From Desulfoferula mesophila (lineage in GTDB: Bacteria > Desulfobacterota > Desulfarculia > Desulfarculales > Desulfarculaceae): a stretch of DNA of 64,000 nt. The notes beneath the pieces are model-generated. The model was not told the DNA's origin. It saw nothing but the letters and a program-made list of their open reading frames with translations, and searched no databases. Below, in pieces: positions 37,731 to 45,647 of this stretch. The stretch is from assembly GCF_037076455.1 (NCBI RefSeq), contig NZ_AP028679.1, positions 3,735,501-3,799,500 on the forward strand, in the 5' to 3' direction. A program made the translations under genes and the position numbers. Numbering within the stretch: position 1 is the stretch's first letter; every line of letters begins with the position of its first letter.

Positions 37731-39539
37731 TCAGTCGTCGGTATCGCTCTGCAAAACCGCCAAAAAGGCCTTTTGGGGAATGGGCACGTTACCAACCAGT
37801 TTCATGCGCTTTTTGCCCGCCTTTTGCTTTTCCAACAGCTTGCGCTTACGCGACACGTCGCCGCCGTAGCATTTGGAGGTAACGTCCTTGCGATAGGCGT
37901 TGACCGTGCTGCGGGCGATGATTTTGGAACCGATGGCCCCCTGGATGGCGATCTTGAACTGTTGGCGGGGGATGGTGTCCTTGAGCTTGTTCACCGCGTG
38001 CAGGGCCCGGGGCCGGGCCTTTTCCGAGTGCACCAGCATGGACAGGGCGTCCACCTTTTCGCCGTTTACCAGGATATCCAGGCGCACCAGGTCGCTCCTG
38101 CGGTAGCCGATCATCTCGTAGTCAAAGGAGCCGTAGCCCTGGGTGACGGTCTTGAGCTTGTCGTAGAAATCGTAGATCACCTCGGCCAGGGGCAGGTCCA
38201 CGCTGAGCTCCACCCGGCCGGGGTTGGGGTAGTTCAGGTTGGTGTTCTCGCCCCGGCGGTCCAGACACAGGGGCATCACCGCCCCGATGTAGCGCTCGGG
38301 CATGAGGATGGAGGCCCGCACAAAGGGCTCCTCGCAATAGTCGATGCCGGCCGGGTCCGGATAGTAGGCCGGGTTCTCGATCTCCAGCTGGGTGCCGTCG
38401 TGCAGAAAGATGTTGTAGCGCACGCTGGGGGTGGTGAGGATCAGCGACAGGCCGAATTCGCGCTCCAGGCGCTCCTGCACCACCTCCAGGTGTAACAGGC
38501 CCAAGAAACCGCAGCGGAAGCCGAAGCCCAGAGCCTGGGACGAGTCCTTCTGGTAAATGAGGCTGGCGTCGTTGAGCTTGAGCTTTTCCAGGGCGTCGGC
38601 CAGGTCGGGGTAGTCGTCGGTGGCCACGGGGTAGATGGAGGAAAACACCACCGGCTTGGCCTCGCGGAAGCCGGGCAGGGGTTCGGCCGCCGGGCGCTCG
38701 GCATCGGTGATGGTGTCGCCGATGTTGGTGTCGGCCACGGTCTTGACCCCGGCCACCACGTAGCCCACCTGACCGGCCCTGAGCTCCTTCTTGGCGATGC
38801 GCTTTACCTGCATCACCCCCACCTCTTCCACCCGGTAGTCGGTCCCGCCGTGCATGAAGTGGATGGTCTGGCCCTGGCGCAGGGTACCCTGCATCACCCG
38901 CACGAAGATCACTGTGCCCCGATAGGGGTCGTACTGGGCGTCGAAGATCAAGGCCTGCAAGGGCGCGGCGGGGTCGCCGGTGGGCGCGGGCAACAGCCTG
39001 ACCACCGCCTCCAGCACCGCGGGCACGTTTTCGCCGGTCTTGGCCGAGACCGCCACGGCCTCGTCGCCGTCCAGGCCCAGCTCGTCGCTGATCTGGCGGC
39101 GGGCCTCGGGCACGTCGGCGCTGATGAGGTCGATCTTGTTGATGACCGGCACCACCTCCAGGTCGTGCTCCAGGGCCATGTACAGGTTGGCCAGGGTCTG
39201 GGCCTCCACCCCTTGGGAGGCGTCCACCACCAAAAGCACCCCCTCGGCCGAGGCCAGGGCCCGGCTCACCTCGTAGGAGAAGTCCACGTGGCCGGGCGTG
39301 TCGATGAGGTTCAGCTCGTACTCCTCGCCGTCGGCGGCGGTGTAGGGCAGGGTTATGGCCTGGCTCTTGATGGTGATGCCCCGCTCACGCTCCAGGTAGA
39401 GGCTGTCGAGCATCTGGTCCTGGAAGTCCCGCTCGCTCACCACCCCGCAGAGTTGGATGAGCCGGTCGGCCAGGGTGGATTTGCCATGGTCGATGTGGGC
39501 GATGATGGAGAAATTGCGGGTATGGGCCTTGTCCGCCAC
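37731..39539 (-). CDS. lepA: Elongation factor 4 (LepA)
   Basis: 602 residues, full length. It is a GTPase that back-translocates or helps ribosomes during translation stress. G1 AHIDHGKST is at residues 14-22, the G2 region ERERGITIKSQ follows, then DTPGHVDF (G3) and NKIDL (G4). The C-terminal domain characteristic of LepA ends in KRKLLEKQKAGKKRMK. Start GTG at 39539 with GAGG seven bases upstream. The AT-rich region just upstream probably holds its promoter. Confidence 0.97.
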   Translation of the reverse strand: MADKAHTRNFSIIAHIDHGKSTLADRLIQLCGVVSERDFQDQMLDSLYLERERGITIKSQAITLPYTAADGEEYELNLIDTPGHVDFSYEVSRALASAEGVLLVVDASQGVEAQTLANLYMALEHDLEVVPVINKIDLISADVPEARRQISDELGLDGDEAVAVSAKTGENVPAVLEAVVRLLPAPTGDPAAPLQALIFDAQYDPYRGTVIFVRVMQGTLRQGQTIHFMHGGTDYRVEEVGVMQVKRIAKKELRAGQVGYVVAGVKTVADTNIGDTITDAERPAAEPLPGFREAKPVVFSSIYPVATDDYPDLADALEKLKLNDASLIYQKDSSQALGFGFRCGFLGLLHLEVVQERLEREFGLSLILTTPSVRYNIFLHDGTQLEIENPAYYPDPAGIDYCEEPFVRASILMPERYIGAVMPLCLDRRGENTNLNYPNPGRVELSVDLPLAEVIYDFYDKLKTVTQGYGSFDYEMIGYRRSDLVRLDILVNGEKVDALSMLVHSEKARPRALHAVNKLKDTIPRQQFKIAIQGAIGSKIIARSTVNAYRKDVTSKCYGGDVSRKRKLLEKQKAGKKRMKLVGNVPIPQKAFLAVLQSDTDD

Positions 39540-39741
39540 GCTTACCTCATAAATTTAATAGGTTGTGCCAGGCAGAGCTTAACCTGTGGCGGCGGTTTCG
39601 TCAAATGGCGCGGGTCCGGTGGGGGGGATAAAGCCAGGGGCCCCTTGTATTATCTGTACTAAATTTAATATTGTATTTTAACTTTAAATTATAATAAAAT
39701 ATGCCCAGCTTTCACCGCACCCCCTAAGCGGGAGAATCATC
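39540..39741. other. AT-rich divergent intergenic region
   Basis: 202 bases between lepA (minus) and the PAS-like gene (plus). The segment 39645-39702 is the most AT-rich in this part and contains TATAAT at 39690-39695 on the plus strand, without a convincing -35 at the usual spacing. Promoters for both genes are probably here. Confidence 0.5.
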
Positions 39742-40107
39742 ATGTCCATGGAATCGTTGACCCCCGTCGCCCAACCCGCCGCCTCCGCGCCCTTGCCTGC
39801 GCAAACCGCCCTTTTGGTGGACGAAAGCGGTTTCGTCTCCAGCCACAGCCTGGCGGTGCTGGGATTTCTGGGATATGCCCCGGGCCAGGCCCCCAAGCGC
39901 GTCAACCTGCTGAGCCACATCGCCGTTTGGGACCGCGAACGCGCGGGGCGGGCCATGAGTCAGAGCCTGATCAGCGGCAGGCCGCACCAGAGCATCTACA
40001 CCCTGACCAATTGCGACGGTCAGTGTTTTTCGGTGCGCCTCACCTGCGCCCCCTGCCATTGCTCGGGACGCCCCTCGGGGCTGAAAATCTCGCTGGACTG
40101 CCTGTAG
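39742..40107 (+). CDS. Small protein with PAS-like domain
   Basis: 121 residues. After a Pro/Ala-rich lead (about 22 residues), the sequence follows the PAS rhythm: LLVDESGFVSSHSLAVLGFLGY, then NLLSHIAVWDRERAG, TNCDGQCFSVRLTCAP and a final strand. A Cys-rich patch (CAPCHC near residue 100) is unusual. No kinase, GGDEF or other output domain is attached. PAS membership is inference from pattern only. GGGAG lies before the ATG. It is upstream of the AsnB-like gene, but the 274-base spacer suggests separate promoters. Confidence 0.55.
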   Translation: MSMESLTPVAQPAASAPLPAQTALLVDESGFVSSHSLAVLGFLGYAPGQAPKRVNLLSHIAVWDRERAGRAMSQSLISGRPHQSIYTLTNCDGQCFSVRLTCAPCHCSGRPSGLKISLDCL

Positions 40108-40381
40108 AGCTGCCGGCCGAGCCGGACCCGAGCACTCTCCCCGAGGCCGCCCTTGCGCGGCTGCGGATGCTATGTTATTTTAAATAATAGATAATTTAAT
40201 CGCCCCCCAAACCCTAAGCGCAAAGTTATAGCTTATAAGTCTTCTCCATTCTTTCTGAGCAGCAGCCGGAAGGAGTGGAGTTTCTTTTTTTGGGGGGCCC
40301 GGCGTCGCCATATACGCGGCGCCCAACACCCATGCGGCCACCGGCCGGGCAAGGCCGGAGCCACGGAAAAGGAGAATGATC
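40108..40381 (+). other. Leader of the AsnB-like gene
   Basis: 274 bases without a gene. An AT-rich near-palindrome (CTATGTTATTT / AAATAATAG, about 40169-40189) lies in the likely promoter area. A hairpin GGCGTCGC-CATATA-CGCGGCGCC region lies near 40302-40324, before the binding site. No described riboswitch is recognised. Confidence 0.45.
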
Positions 40382-42037
40382 GTGTGCACCATCTGCGGAC
40401 ACTACGTCCAAGGAGGCCACATCTGTTCCAGCGACATTTACGACATGCTCAAAAAAATGGATCACCGGGGGCCCGACACCCACGGGATCTACCTGGACCA
40501 GCAGACCCACCGGGCCCGCCAGGTGGACGATTTGCGCGATGAGCTTACCAGCGACTCGCACATCGCCCTGGGACACTCCCGCCTGAGCATCGTGGGCCGG
40601 GAACAAAGCACCCAGCCCTACGTCTCCTGCGACGGCCGGCTGTCCCTGATCCACAACGGCGAGATCTACAACTATCAGAAGCTGCGCACCCTGCTCTACC
40701 AGGAGCACGACATCAAGACCACCAGCGATTCCGAGGTGATAGTGCACCTGCTGGAGGAGTCCTACCGAGGCGACCTGTTGGACGCGGTTCAGCAGATCGT
40801 GGGGCTGTTGGACGGCATGTACGCCCTGGCGGTCACGGACGGCAAATCGGTGGTGGTGGCCCGCGACCCCATCGGTAAAAAGCCCATTTATTACATCCAA
40901 AACGGCCCGGCCACCTACTTCGCCTCGGAGAAAAAGGCGCTGTGGAACGGCCGGGACGAACCGGTGCGTCTCAACCCCGGCGAACTGTTGTGCATCGACG
41001 ACCAGGGCCCCAGGGTGGAGGGCGGCTACCGCCTGGAGGTGCCCCAGATCGACATCGTGGACTTCCGCCAGGCGGTGGAGGAGTACAAGAAGGTGCTCAC
41101 CCGCTCGGTGTCCAAGCGCCTGACCGGGCTTACCGAGTCCACCCTGGGGGTGATCTTCTCCGGAGGCATCGACAGCGTGCTGGTGGCCAACCTGCTGATG
41201 CGCGAGGGCAAGAACATCGTGTGCTATTGCACTGGCACCGCCGACAGCGCCGACGTGCAGGCCGCCGAGGCGGTGGCCAAGGATCTGGGCCTGGAGCTGA
41301 AGACCTCCATCATCGACGAGGCAACGGTGGAGGCGCTGTTGCCCGAGGTGATCGAAAACGTGGAGGAGAGCGGCCTGTTGCAGGTGGAGGTGGCCATACC
41401 CATGTACCTGGCGGCCAAGCTGGCCGCGGCCGACGGCATCCGGGTGATGTACACCGGCCAGGCGGCGGACGAGCTGTTCGCGGGCTATCCCTGGTACAAC
41501 GACGTGTTGGCCGAGCACGGCTATCTGCGCCTGCACGAGAAGCTCTGGGACGACATCAACATGCTCTACTCCGACACCCTGGAGCGCGAGGACAAGCTGA
41601 CCATGGCCCACAGCATCGAGCTTCGGGCCCCCTACCTGGACCGCGACGTGATCCTCACCGCCATGCGCATCTCGCCGCGCCTCAAGCTGGAGGGCGCCGA
41701 GGACAACCTGCGCAAGCGGGTGCACCGCCAGGCCTCGGCCGAGCTGGGAGTGCCGCCCTACCTGGCCTTCCGCACCAAGGACCCGGCCCAGTCCGGCTCG
41801 GGCATCCACCAGATCATCCAAAACATCGCCGCCGCCAAGGCCGGGGTGGTGGAGGAAAAGATGGTGGACAAGAACATCGCCCGGGACAAGGGCAGCCTCT
41901 ACCGCTACGGCGACGAGTACGAGCACTACGGCGAAAGCCGGGCCCGCTTTTATTTGCAGCGCATCGAGGACGACATAAGGAAGCGCTTCATCCCGCCCTT
42001 CTTGAGCTGCGAACGCCCCCAGGCCCCGGCGGCATAG
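40382..42037 (+). CDS. AsnB-like glutamine-dependent amidotransferase / asparagine synthetase
   Basis: 551 residues with the start set at GTG 40382. GGAG is seven bases upstream, and this start places Cys at residue 2, the N-terminal nucleophile that class II glutaminases require. An ATG at 40376 would bury that Cys behind MIV. The glutaminase also has LGHSRLSIV, HNGEIYNY and an Asp in TTSDSEV. The synthetase half has the ATP PP-loop FSGGIDSV and GQAADELFAGYPWY. It would amidate a carboxylate with Gln and ATP. Because a nitrilase-type gene follows after seven bases, the true substrate may be something other than free Asp. Confidence 0.8.
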   Translation: MCTICGHYVQGGHICSSDIYDMLKKMDHRGPDTHGIYLDQQTHRARQVDDLRDELTSDSHIALGHSRLSIVGREQSTQPYVSCDGRLSLIHNGEIYNYQKLRTLLYQEHDIKTTSDSEVIVHLLEESYRGDLLDAVQQIVGLLDGMYALAVTDGKSVVVARDPIGKKPIYYIQNGPATYFASEKKALWNGRDEPVRLNPGELLCIDDQGPRVEGGYRLEVPQIDIVDFRQAVEEYKKVLTRSVSKRLTGLTESTLGVIFSGGIDSVLVANLLMREGKNIVCYCTGTADSADVQAAEAVAKDLGLELKTSIIDEATVEALLPEVIENVEESGLLQVEVAIPMYLAAKLAAADGIRVMYTGQAADELFAGYPWYNDVLAEHGYLRLHEKLWDDINMLYSDTLEREDKLTMAHSIELRAPYLDRDVILTAMRISPRLKLEGAEDNLRKRVHRQASAELGVPPYLAFRTKDPAQSGSGIHQIIQNIAAAKAGVVEEKMVDKNIARDKGSLYRYGDEYEHYGESRARFYLQRIEDDIRKRFIPPFLSCERPQAPAA

Positions 42038-42044
42038 GAGGAAC

Positions 42045-42869
42045 ATGCGCATAAGCCTGGTTCAAATAAACTTCGACCCCGAGGACGTGGCCGGCCACAT
42101 CGCGCGGCTCAAGCGGATCATCACCCAGGAGCGCGCCAGCGATTTGATCGTGTTCCCCGAGCTGATCCTGCACGGCCACCCCTCGCAGATGAAGCCCGAG
42201 GGCTTCCTCTACCGCAAGGTGGAGGTGGCCCTGTCCCACGCCTCCGGGGAGATCCGCCGTCATGTAAAGAAGTGCGGGGCCAGGGTGGTGTTGGGCGAGC
42301 TCAAGCGCGAGGGCGACGAGTTTTTGAACCTGGCCACCTATGTGGACGCGCAGGGGGCCAAGAGCTACGCCAAGGCCCACGTGCACTGGACCGAGAACTT
42401 CCGCCCGGGCGGCCGGCTCAAGGTGTTCAGCACCCCGGTGGGCCGCCTGGGCCTCAACATCTGCTACGACTCGGCCTTTGACGAGGTGTGGCGGGTATTG
42501 GCCCTGAACGGGGCCCGCCTGGTGGTGAACATCTCGGCGGTGCCCGCCCACTTCCCGGTGCCCTACATGCGCCGGCGCATGCAAGGCGCGGCGATATTCA
42601 ACCAATACTTCGTGGTCTACGTGAACCGCCCCGGCCCGGTGTTTTCCGGGGGCAGCGCGGTGTACGACCCCCACGGCGACGAGCTTTTGGCCCTGGGCGG
42701 CGGCGATGAGGTGGCTCGGGTGGATATCGATTTGGCTGAGACGGAGCGCTGGCGGGAGGAGGAGGTCATCTTCCCCAACCGCCGCCCCCACCTCTACCGC
42801 CGGGTGGCCAGCCGCAACAAGGAGGTTCCCGGCCCCAAGAAGGAGCCCCATCTCAAGGCGGTGGGTTGA
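42045..42869 (+). CDS. Carbon-nitrogen hydrolase (nitrilase superfamily)
   Basis: 274 residues. The Glu39-Lys110-Cys140 catalytic triad is intact (FPEL, YAKAHV, NICYDSAF). The family hydrolyses amides, nitriles or carbamoyl groups, or runs as the synthetase-type amidase of NAD synthetases. The ATG starts seven bases after the AsnB-like stop with GGAGGA upstream. The pairing of an amide-forming and an amide-cleaving enzyme in one short unit suggests a shared pathway, perhaps a modified-amide metabolite or an ammonia relay. This role is inference. Other members in operons with AsnB-like genes are not something I can check here. Confidence 0.85.
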   Translation: MRISLVQINFDPEDVAGHIARLKRIITQERASDLIVFPELILHGHPSQMKPEGFLYRKVEVALSHASGEIRRHVKKCGARVVLGELKREGDEFLNLATYVDAQGAKSYAKAHVHWTENFRPGGRLKVFSTPVGRLGLNICYDSAFDEVWRVLALNGARLVVNISAVPAHFPVPYMRRRMQGAAIFNQYFVVYVNRPGPVFSGGSAVYDPHGDELLALGGGDEVARVDIDLAETERWREEEVIFPNRRPHLYRRVASRNKEVPGPKKEPHLKAVG

Positions 42870-42903
42870 TTCCCGCCGCTCAGGGGATTGCGTAACAAAG
42901 GCC

Positions 42904-42986
42904 CCGCGGCACAGTCAGGGAGGCACGGGTAAGGCGGAAACGAACGAGGCCGGCAACGCAGCCCCCGGCCGCCTGGCGCAGCCGCC
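42904..42986 (+). repeat. Dispersed intergenic repeat, copy D (short form)
   Basis: About 83 bp in the convergent spacer between the nitrilase and DUF3047 genes. Arms CGCGGCACAGTCAGG and CCTGGCGCAGCCGCC, with the GGCAACGCAGCC block shared. The central stem is missing, as in copy A. Its right arm meets the DUF3047 stop codon. Confidence 0.75.
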
Positions 42987-43630
42987 TATCTGGGCTCCAG
43001 GGTGATGTCGCCGTAATAGGCCACCGCCCTACCCCCGGTGTTGTCGCTGTCGGTCATCACCGCGATGGCCCCGATGGCCGGCGGCTCCTCGCCGAAGCAA
43101 CGGCGAAAATCGGCGGCCAGGTCCCGGCGGTGGCTCACCCACTGCCCGGCCTGGCCGTCGCCGCTGTTCACGGCCAGCATCATGACGTTGTTGCCCGCAA
43201 AGGCGTTGGGCCAAAAGCTGTCCACCGGCAGCTTGTTGGCCCATACGTAATTGATGGCCCGAGTGTTCCAAAAGAAAAAGGAGGGGAACACCACGTAGAC
43301 CCGGGCCGCGAAGTCGTCGCCCGCCTTGCTGCGGCCGTCCCCCTGGGGCAGGACGCCCTCGATCTTCCAGGACCACGCCAGCATGGGGGTCTTGGCCGGG
43401 TCGGCCTCGATTTCCTTTATAAGGGCCGAGGCGCTCTTCTGGCTCACCGCCCGGAGCACCTGGCGGCCGTCCTCGCTCACCAGGGTGTAGGTGGTGAGTC
43501 CCTTGAACTCCTTGGGCTCCCAGCCGGCCAAATCGCCCGCGCTGAAACGGCCCACCACAACCACCCCCGCCGCCGCGCCCAGGGCCAGGGCGGCGCCAAG
43601 CAGCAGGGCAACCAGGGCCCAGCGTCTCAC
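42986..43630 (-). CDS. DUF3047 family protein
   Basis: 214 residues with start GTG at 43630. That GTG overlaps the upstream gene's TGA stop (GTGA), so a coupled start is likely. A hydrophobic helix (residues 5-26) acts as signal or anchor. The remaining soluble part matches the DUF3047 pattern: LAWSWKIEG, GDDFAARVYVVF, NYVWANKLP and IGAIAVMTDSDNTGG. The family has a jelly-roll-like predicted fold and is common in Desulfobacterota; its function is unknown. It is the last gene of a three-gene coupled operon. Confidence 0.8.
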   Translation of the reverse strand: MRRWALVALLLGAALALGAAAGVVVVGRFSAGDLAGWEPKEFKGLTTYTLVSEDGRQVLRAVSQKSASALIKEIEADPAKTPMLAWSWKIEGVLPQGDGRSKAGDDFAARVYVVFPSFFFWNTRAINYVWANKLPVDSFWPNAFAGNNVMMLAVNSGDGQAGQWVSHRRDLAADFRRCFGEEPPAIGAIAVMTDSDNTGGRAVAYYGDITLEPR

Positions 43631-43860
43631 GGTTGGGGGGTCCGCTCGGGTCCCTTGGCCACCAGGCCGGTGCAGGAGCAGTGGATCATCGCCCCTTCCC
43701 AGGGCCCGCCAAGGGCCACCGCCGCGCGCATGGCCTCCCAGCCGGGGCAGCCCCGGCACACCAGGCGCTCCTTGCCCAGGCAGGGAGGCGCGGGGCCGCG
43801 GCGCAACACGTTCAAGGTAGGTTGATTTTTCATGGGGCTAATTTTAGCACGACCACTCAT
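43627..43860 (-). CDS. 77-residue Cys-rich protein, translationally coupled
   Basis: 77 residues. Both ends are 4-base overlaps: its ATG lies in the upstream gene's stop (ATGA), and its TGA lies in the downstream gene's start (GTGA). Five Cys occur: residues 27, 35, 38, 61 and 63 (Cx7Cx2C, then CxC), a spacing that could bind zinc or an FeS cluster. No signal peptide is evident. I know no family for it. An ATG at 43833 is a later alternative start, but the overlap favours 43860. The upstream AAAGGGAA can serve as the binding site. Confidence 0.75.
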   Translation of the reverse strand: MSGRAKISPMKNQPTLNVLRRGPAPPCLGKERLVCRGCPGWEAMRAAVALGGPWEGAMIHCSCTGLVAKGPERTPQP

Positions 43861-44375
43861 TTGTCGTTCCCTTTGGCGGTGGCGGCCTGGCGGGTAAGCA
43901 GCACCAATTGCAGGTGGCCCTTGGTGTGGGGCACCCGCAGGGCGTAGCCCTGCTTGGGGCTGGTAATCAAGGCCCCGTTGAAGGGGGGCTGGGCGGCGGC
44001 TTCCTGGGCCACCCGAAACACCTCGGCCAACGCCTTGGGGGGATAGGCCCCCCGGCTGGCCGCTTCCACCAGCTCGGCCACCTCGGAGCTGGTGGCCAGG
44101 GCCTGGTCCGTGGCCGGGCTCAGGGCGCCCCCCGGCCCGGCGGCCTTGATCATCAGCACCGGGCCGGGCGCTTGCCCCAGTCCCTGGGGCAGGCTGACCC
44201 ACAGGGTAATCCCCTCCAGGGGCTTCTTATAGACCAGCTCCCCCTCGTGCGGGGCCGGGGCCTGCTCAAAGCCCATCTGGTTGAGCAGGGTGGGCAGGGG
44301 CTCCTCCCCGGAAGAGGAGCAGGCCACGGCCAGCAGCAGGACCGCCAGCCAGACAAGACAGGGTCGCCAGCGCAA
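43857..44375 (-). CDS. Lipoprotein of unknown function
   Basis: 172 residues. Signal sequence with lipobox LAVAC (residues 15-19), so Cys19 would be lipidated and the mature protein anchored in a membrane. Start TTG at 44375 with GGAGG seven bases upstream; an ATG nearby is out of frame. The mature sequence has no recognised domain and no Cys beyond the lipidation site. It is the first of three overlapping genes (lipoprotein, 77-aa Cys protein, DUF3047), suggesting an envelope-associated complex or pathway. Confidence 0.75.
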   Translation of the reverse strand: MRWRPCLVWLAVLLLAVACSSSGEEPLPTLLNQMGFEQAPAPHEGELVYKKPLEGITLWVSLPQGLGQAPGPVLMIKAAGPGGALSPATDQALATSSEVAELVEAASRGAYPPKALAEVFRVAQEAAAQPPFNGALITSPKQGYALRVPHTKGHLQLVLLTRQAATAKGNDK

Positions 44376-44427
44376 AACATGTCCTCCAGCGGTGGTTAGG
44401 CTTTCAACTATACACCCGGCCGCCGCC

Positions 44428-45645
44428 CTACTCTAAGGCCCCCTCTTGCTCCAGGCGCGCGTACTCCGCCTCATCCATGGCCAACAGGCCCAGGCATAGC
44501 TCCCTGGTGTGCTCGCCCAGGCAGGGGGAGCGCTCCACCCGCTGGGGCGCAGCGGAAAAAACCAAGGAGTGGCCCGCGTAGTCCACCAGGCCCATGGTGG
44601 GGTGCTCCCGCCGGGCGTAATAGCCGTCGTGGATTAACTGGGGGTCTTGCCCCAGGTCGCGGCCGTCGTTGGCCGCCCCGGCGGGCACCCCCAGGCCCTG
44701 CAAAAGCTCCATCACCGCCCGGGCCGCTTGGGGCCGGGTCCATTCGGCCAGGCGGTGGTCCAGTTCCTCGGCCCGGGCCAGGCGGCCCTCGCGGTGGTCC
44801 AGCTCCGGAGCCAGGGCCCAGGCCGGGGCGCCCATGGCCCGCACCAGGCCTTGCCACTGCCCGTCGTCCCGCACGCTGATGGCCACCCAGCGGTCCTCGC
44901 CGGCGCAGGGGTAGACCCCGTGGGGCGCGGCCTGGGGGTCGCGGTTGCCTTGGCGGGTGGGCGAGGTGCCGGTGAGGGCGGCCTCCAGCAGGGCCGGGGC
45001 CATGAACTGGGCTCCGGCCTCCAACTGCGAGGCGTCCATGTACACCCCCCGGCCGGTTCGCCTCCGGTAGTCCAAGGCCGCGGCCACGGCCAGCAGGTTG
45101 AGCCGGGGCACCACGTAGTCGGTGTGGGCCCCGTAGGGGCCGCAGGGCGCGCGGTCCGGCCAGCCGGCCAGATGGGTCAGGCCGCACAGGGCGGTCAGGG
45201 GCATGCCATAACCGGGCATGGTGGACAGCTCGCCGGTCTGGCCGTACATGCACGAGGAGATCATGATCAAATCGGGCCGCACCCGCACCAGGTCGTCATA
45301 GGCCAGCCCCAGCTTGGCCATGACCCCGGCGGTGTAGTTCTCCACCACCACGTCGCAATGGGCCGCCAGGCGCAGGGCCACCTCCCGGCCGCGGGGATGC
45401 TTCAGATTCAGGGAGACACTCTTTTTGCCCGCGTTTTCCCGGGCGAAGAAATGGGAGTTGTCCAGCCCCTGCTTGCCGTCCTTGAAGGGGGTAAAGGAAC
45501 GGATAATGTCGGGGCGGGTGCGGGTCTCCACCTTGATCACCTCGGCCCCGTAACCCGCCGCCCAGGAGGCGGTGAGAGGCCCGGCCACCGCCCAGCCGAA
45601 CTCCAGGACGCGCACCCCCTCCAATATGCCCGTGGAAGCCGCCAT
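44428..45645 (-). CDS. CaiB/BaiF-family CoA transferase, catalytic-type subunit
   Basis: 405 residues with ATG at 45645. The class III CoA-transferase N-terminus (GVRVLEFGWAVAGPLTASW, GAEVIKVE) is present, as is the family's catalytic Asp in GRGVYMDASQLEA near residue 190. The enzyme moves CoA between acyl groups without covalent enzyme-CoA anchoring by Glu. The partner gene at 45648 is in the same family and appears to lack that Asp, so the two probably form a heteromer, as known for (R)-benzylsuccinate CoA-transferase. The open frame continues upstream, but only inside the neighbour in a different frame. Confidence 0.85.
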   Translation of the reverse strand: MAASTGILEGVRVLEFGWAVAGPLTASWAAGYGAEVIKVETRTRPDIIRSFTPFKDGKQGLDNSHFFARENAGKKSVSLNLKHPRGREVALRLAAHCDVVVENYTAGVMAKLGLAYDDLVRVRPDLIMISSCMYGQTGELSTMPGYGMPLTALCGLTHLAGWPDRAPCGPYGAHTDYVVPRLNLLAVAAALDYRRRTGRGVYMDASQLEAGAQFMAPALLEAALTGTSPTRQGNRDPQAAPHGVYPCAGEDRWVAISVRDDGQWQGLVRAMGAPAWALAPELDHREGRLARAEELDHRLAEWTRPQAARAVMELLQGLGVPAGAANDGRDLGQDPQLIHDGYYARREHPTMGLVDYAGHSLVFSAAPQRVERSPCLGEHTRELCLGLLAMDEAEYARLEQEGALE

Positions 45646-45647
45646 GC

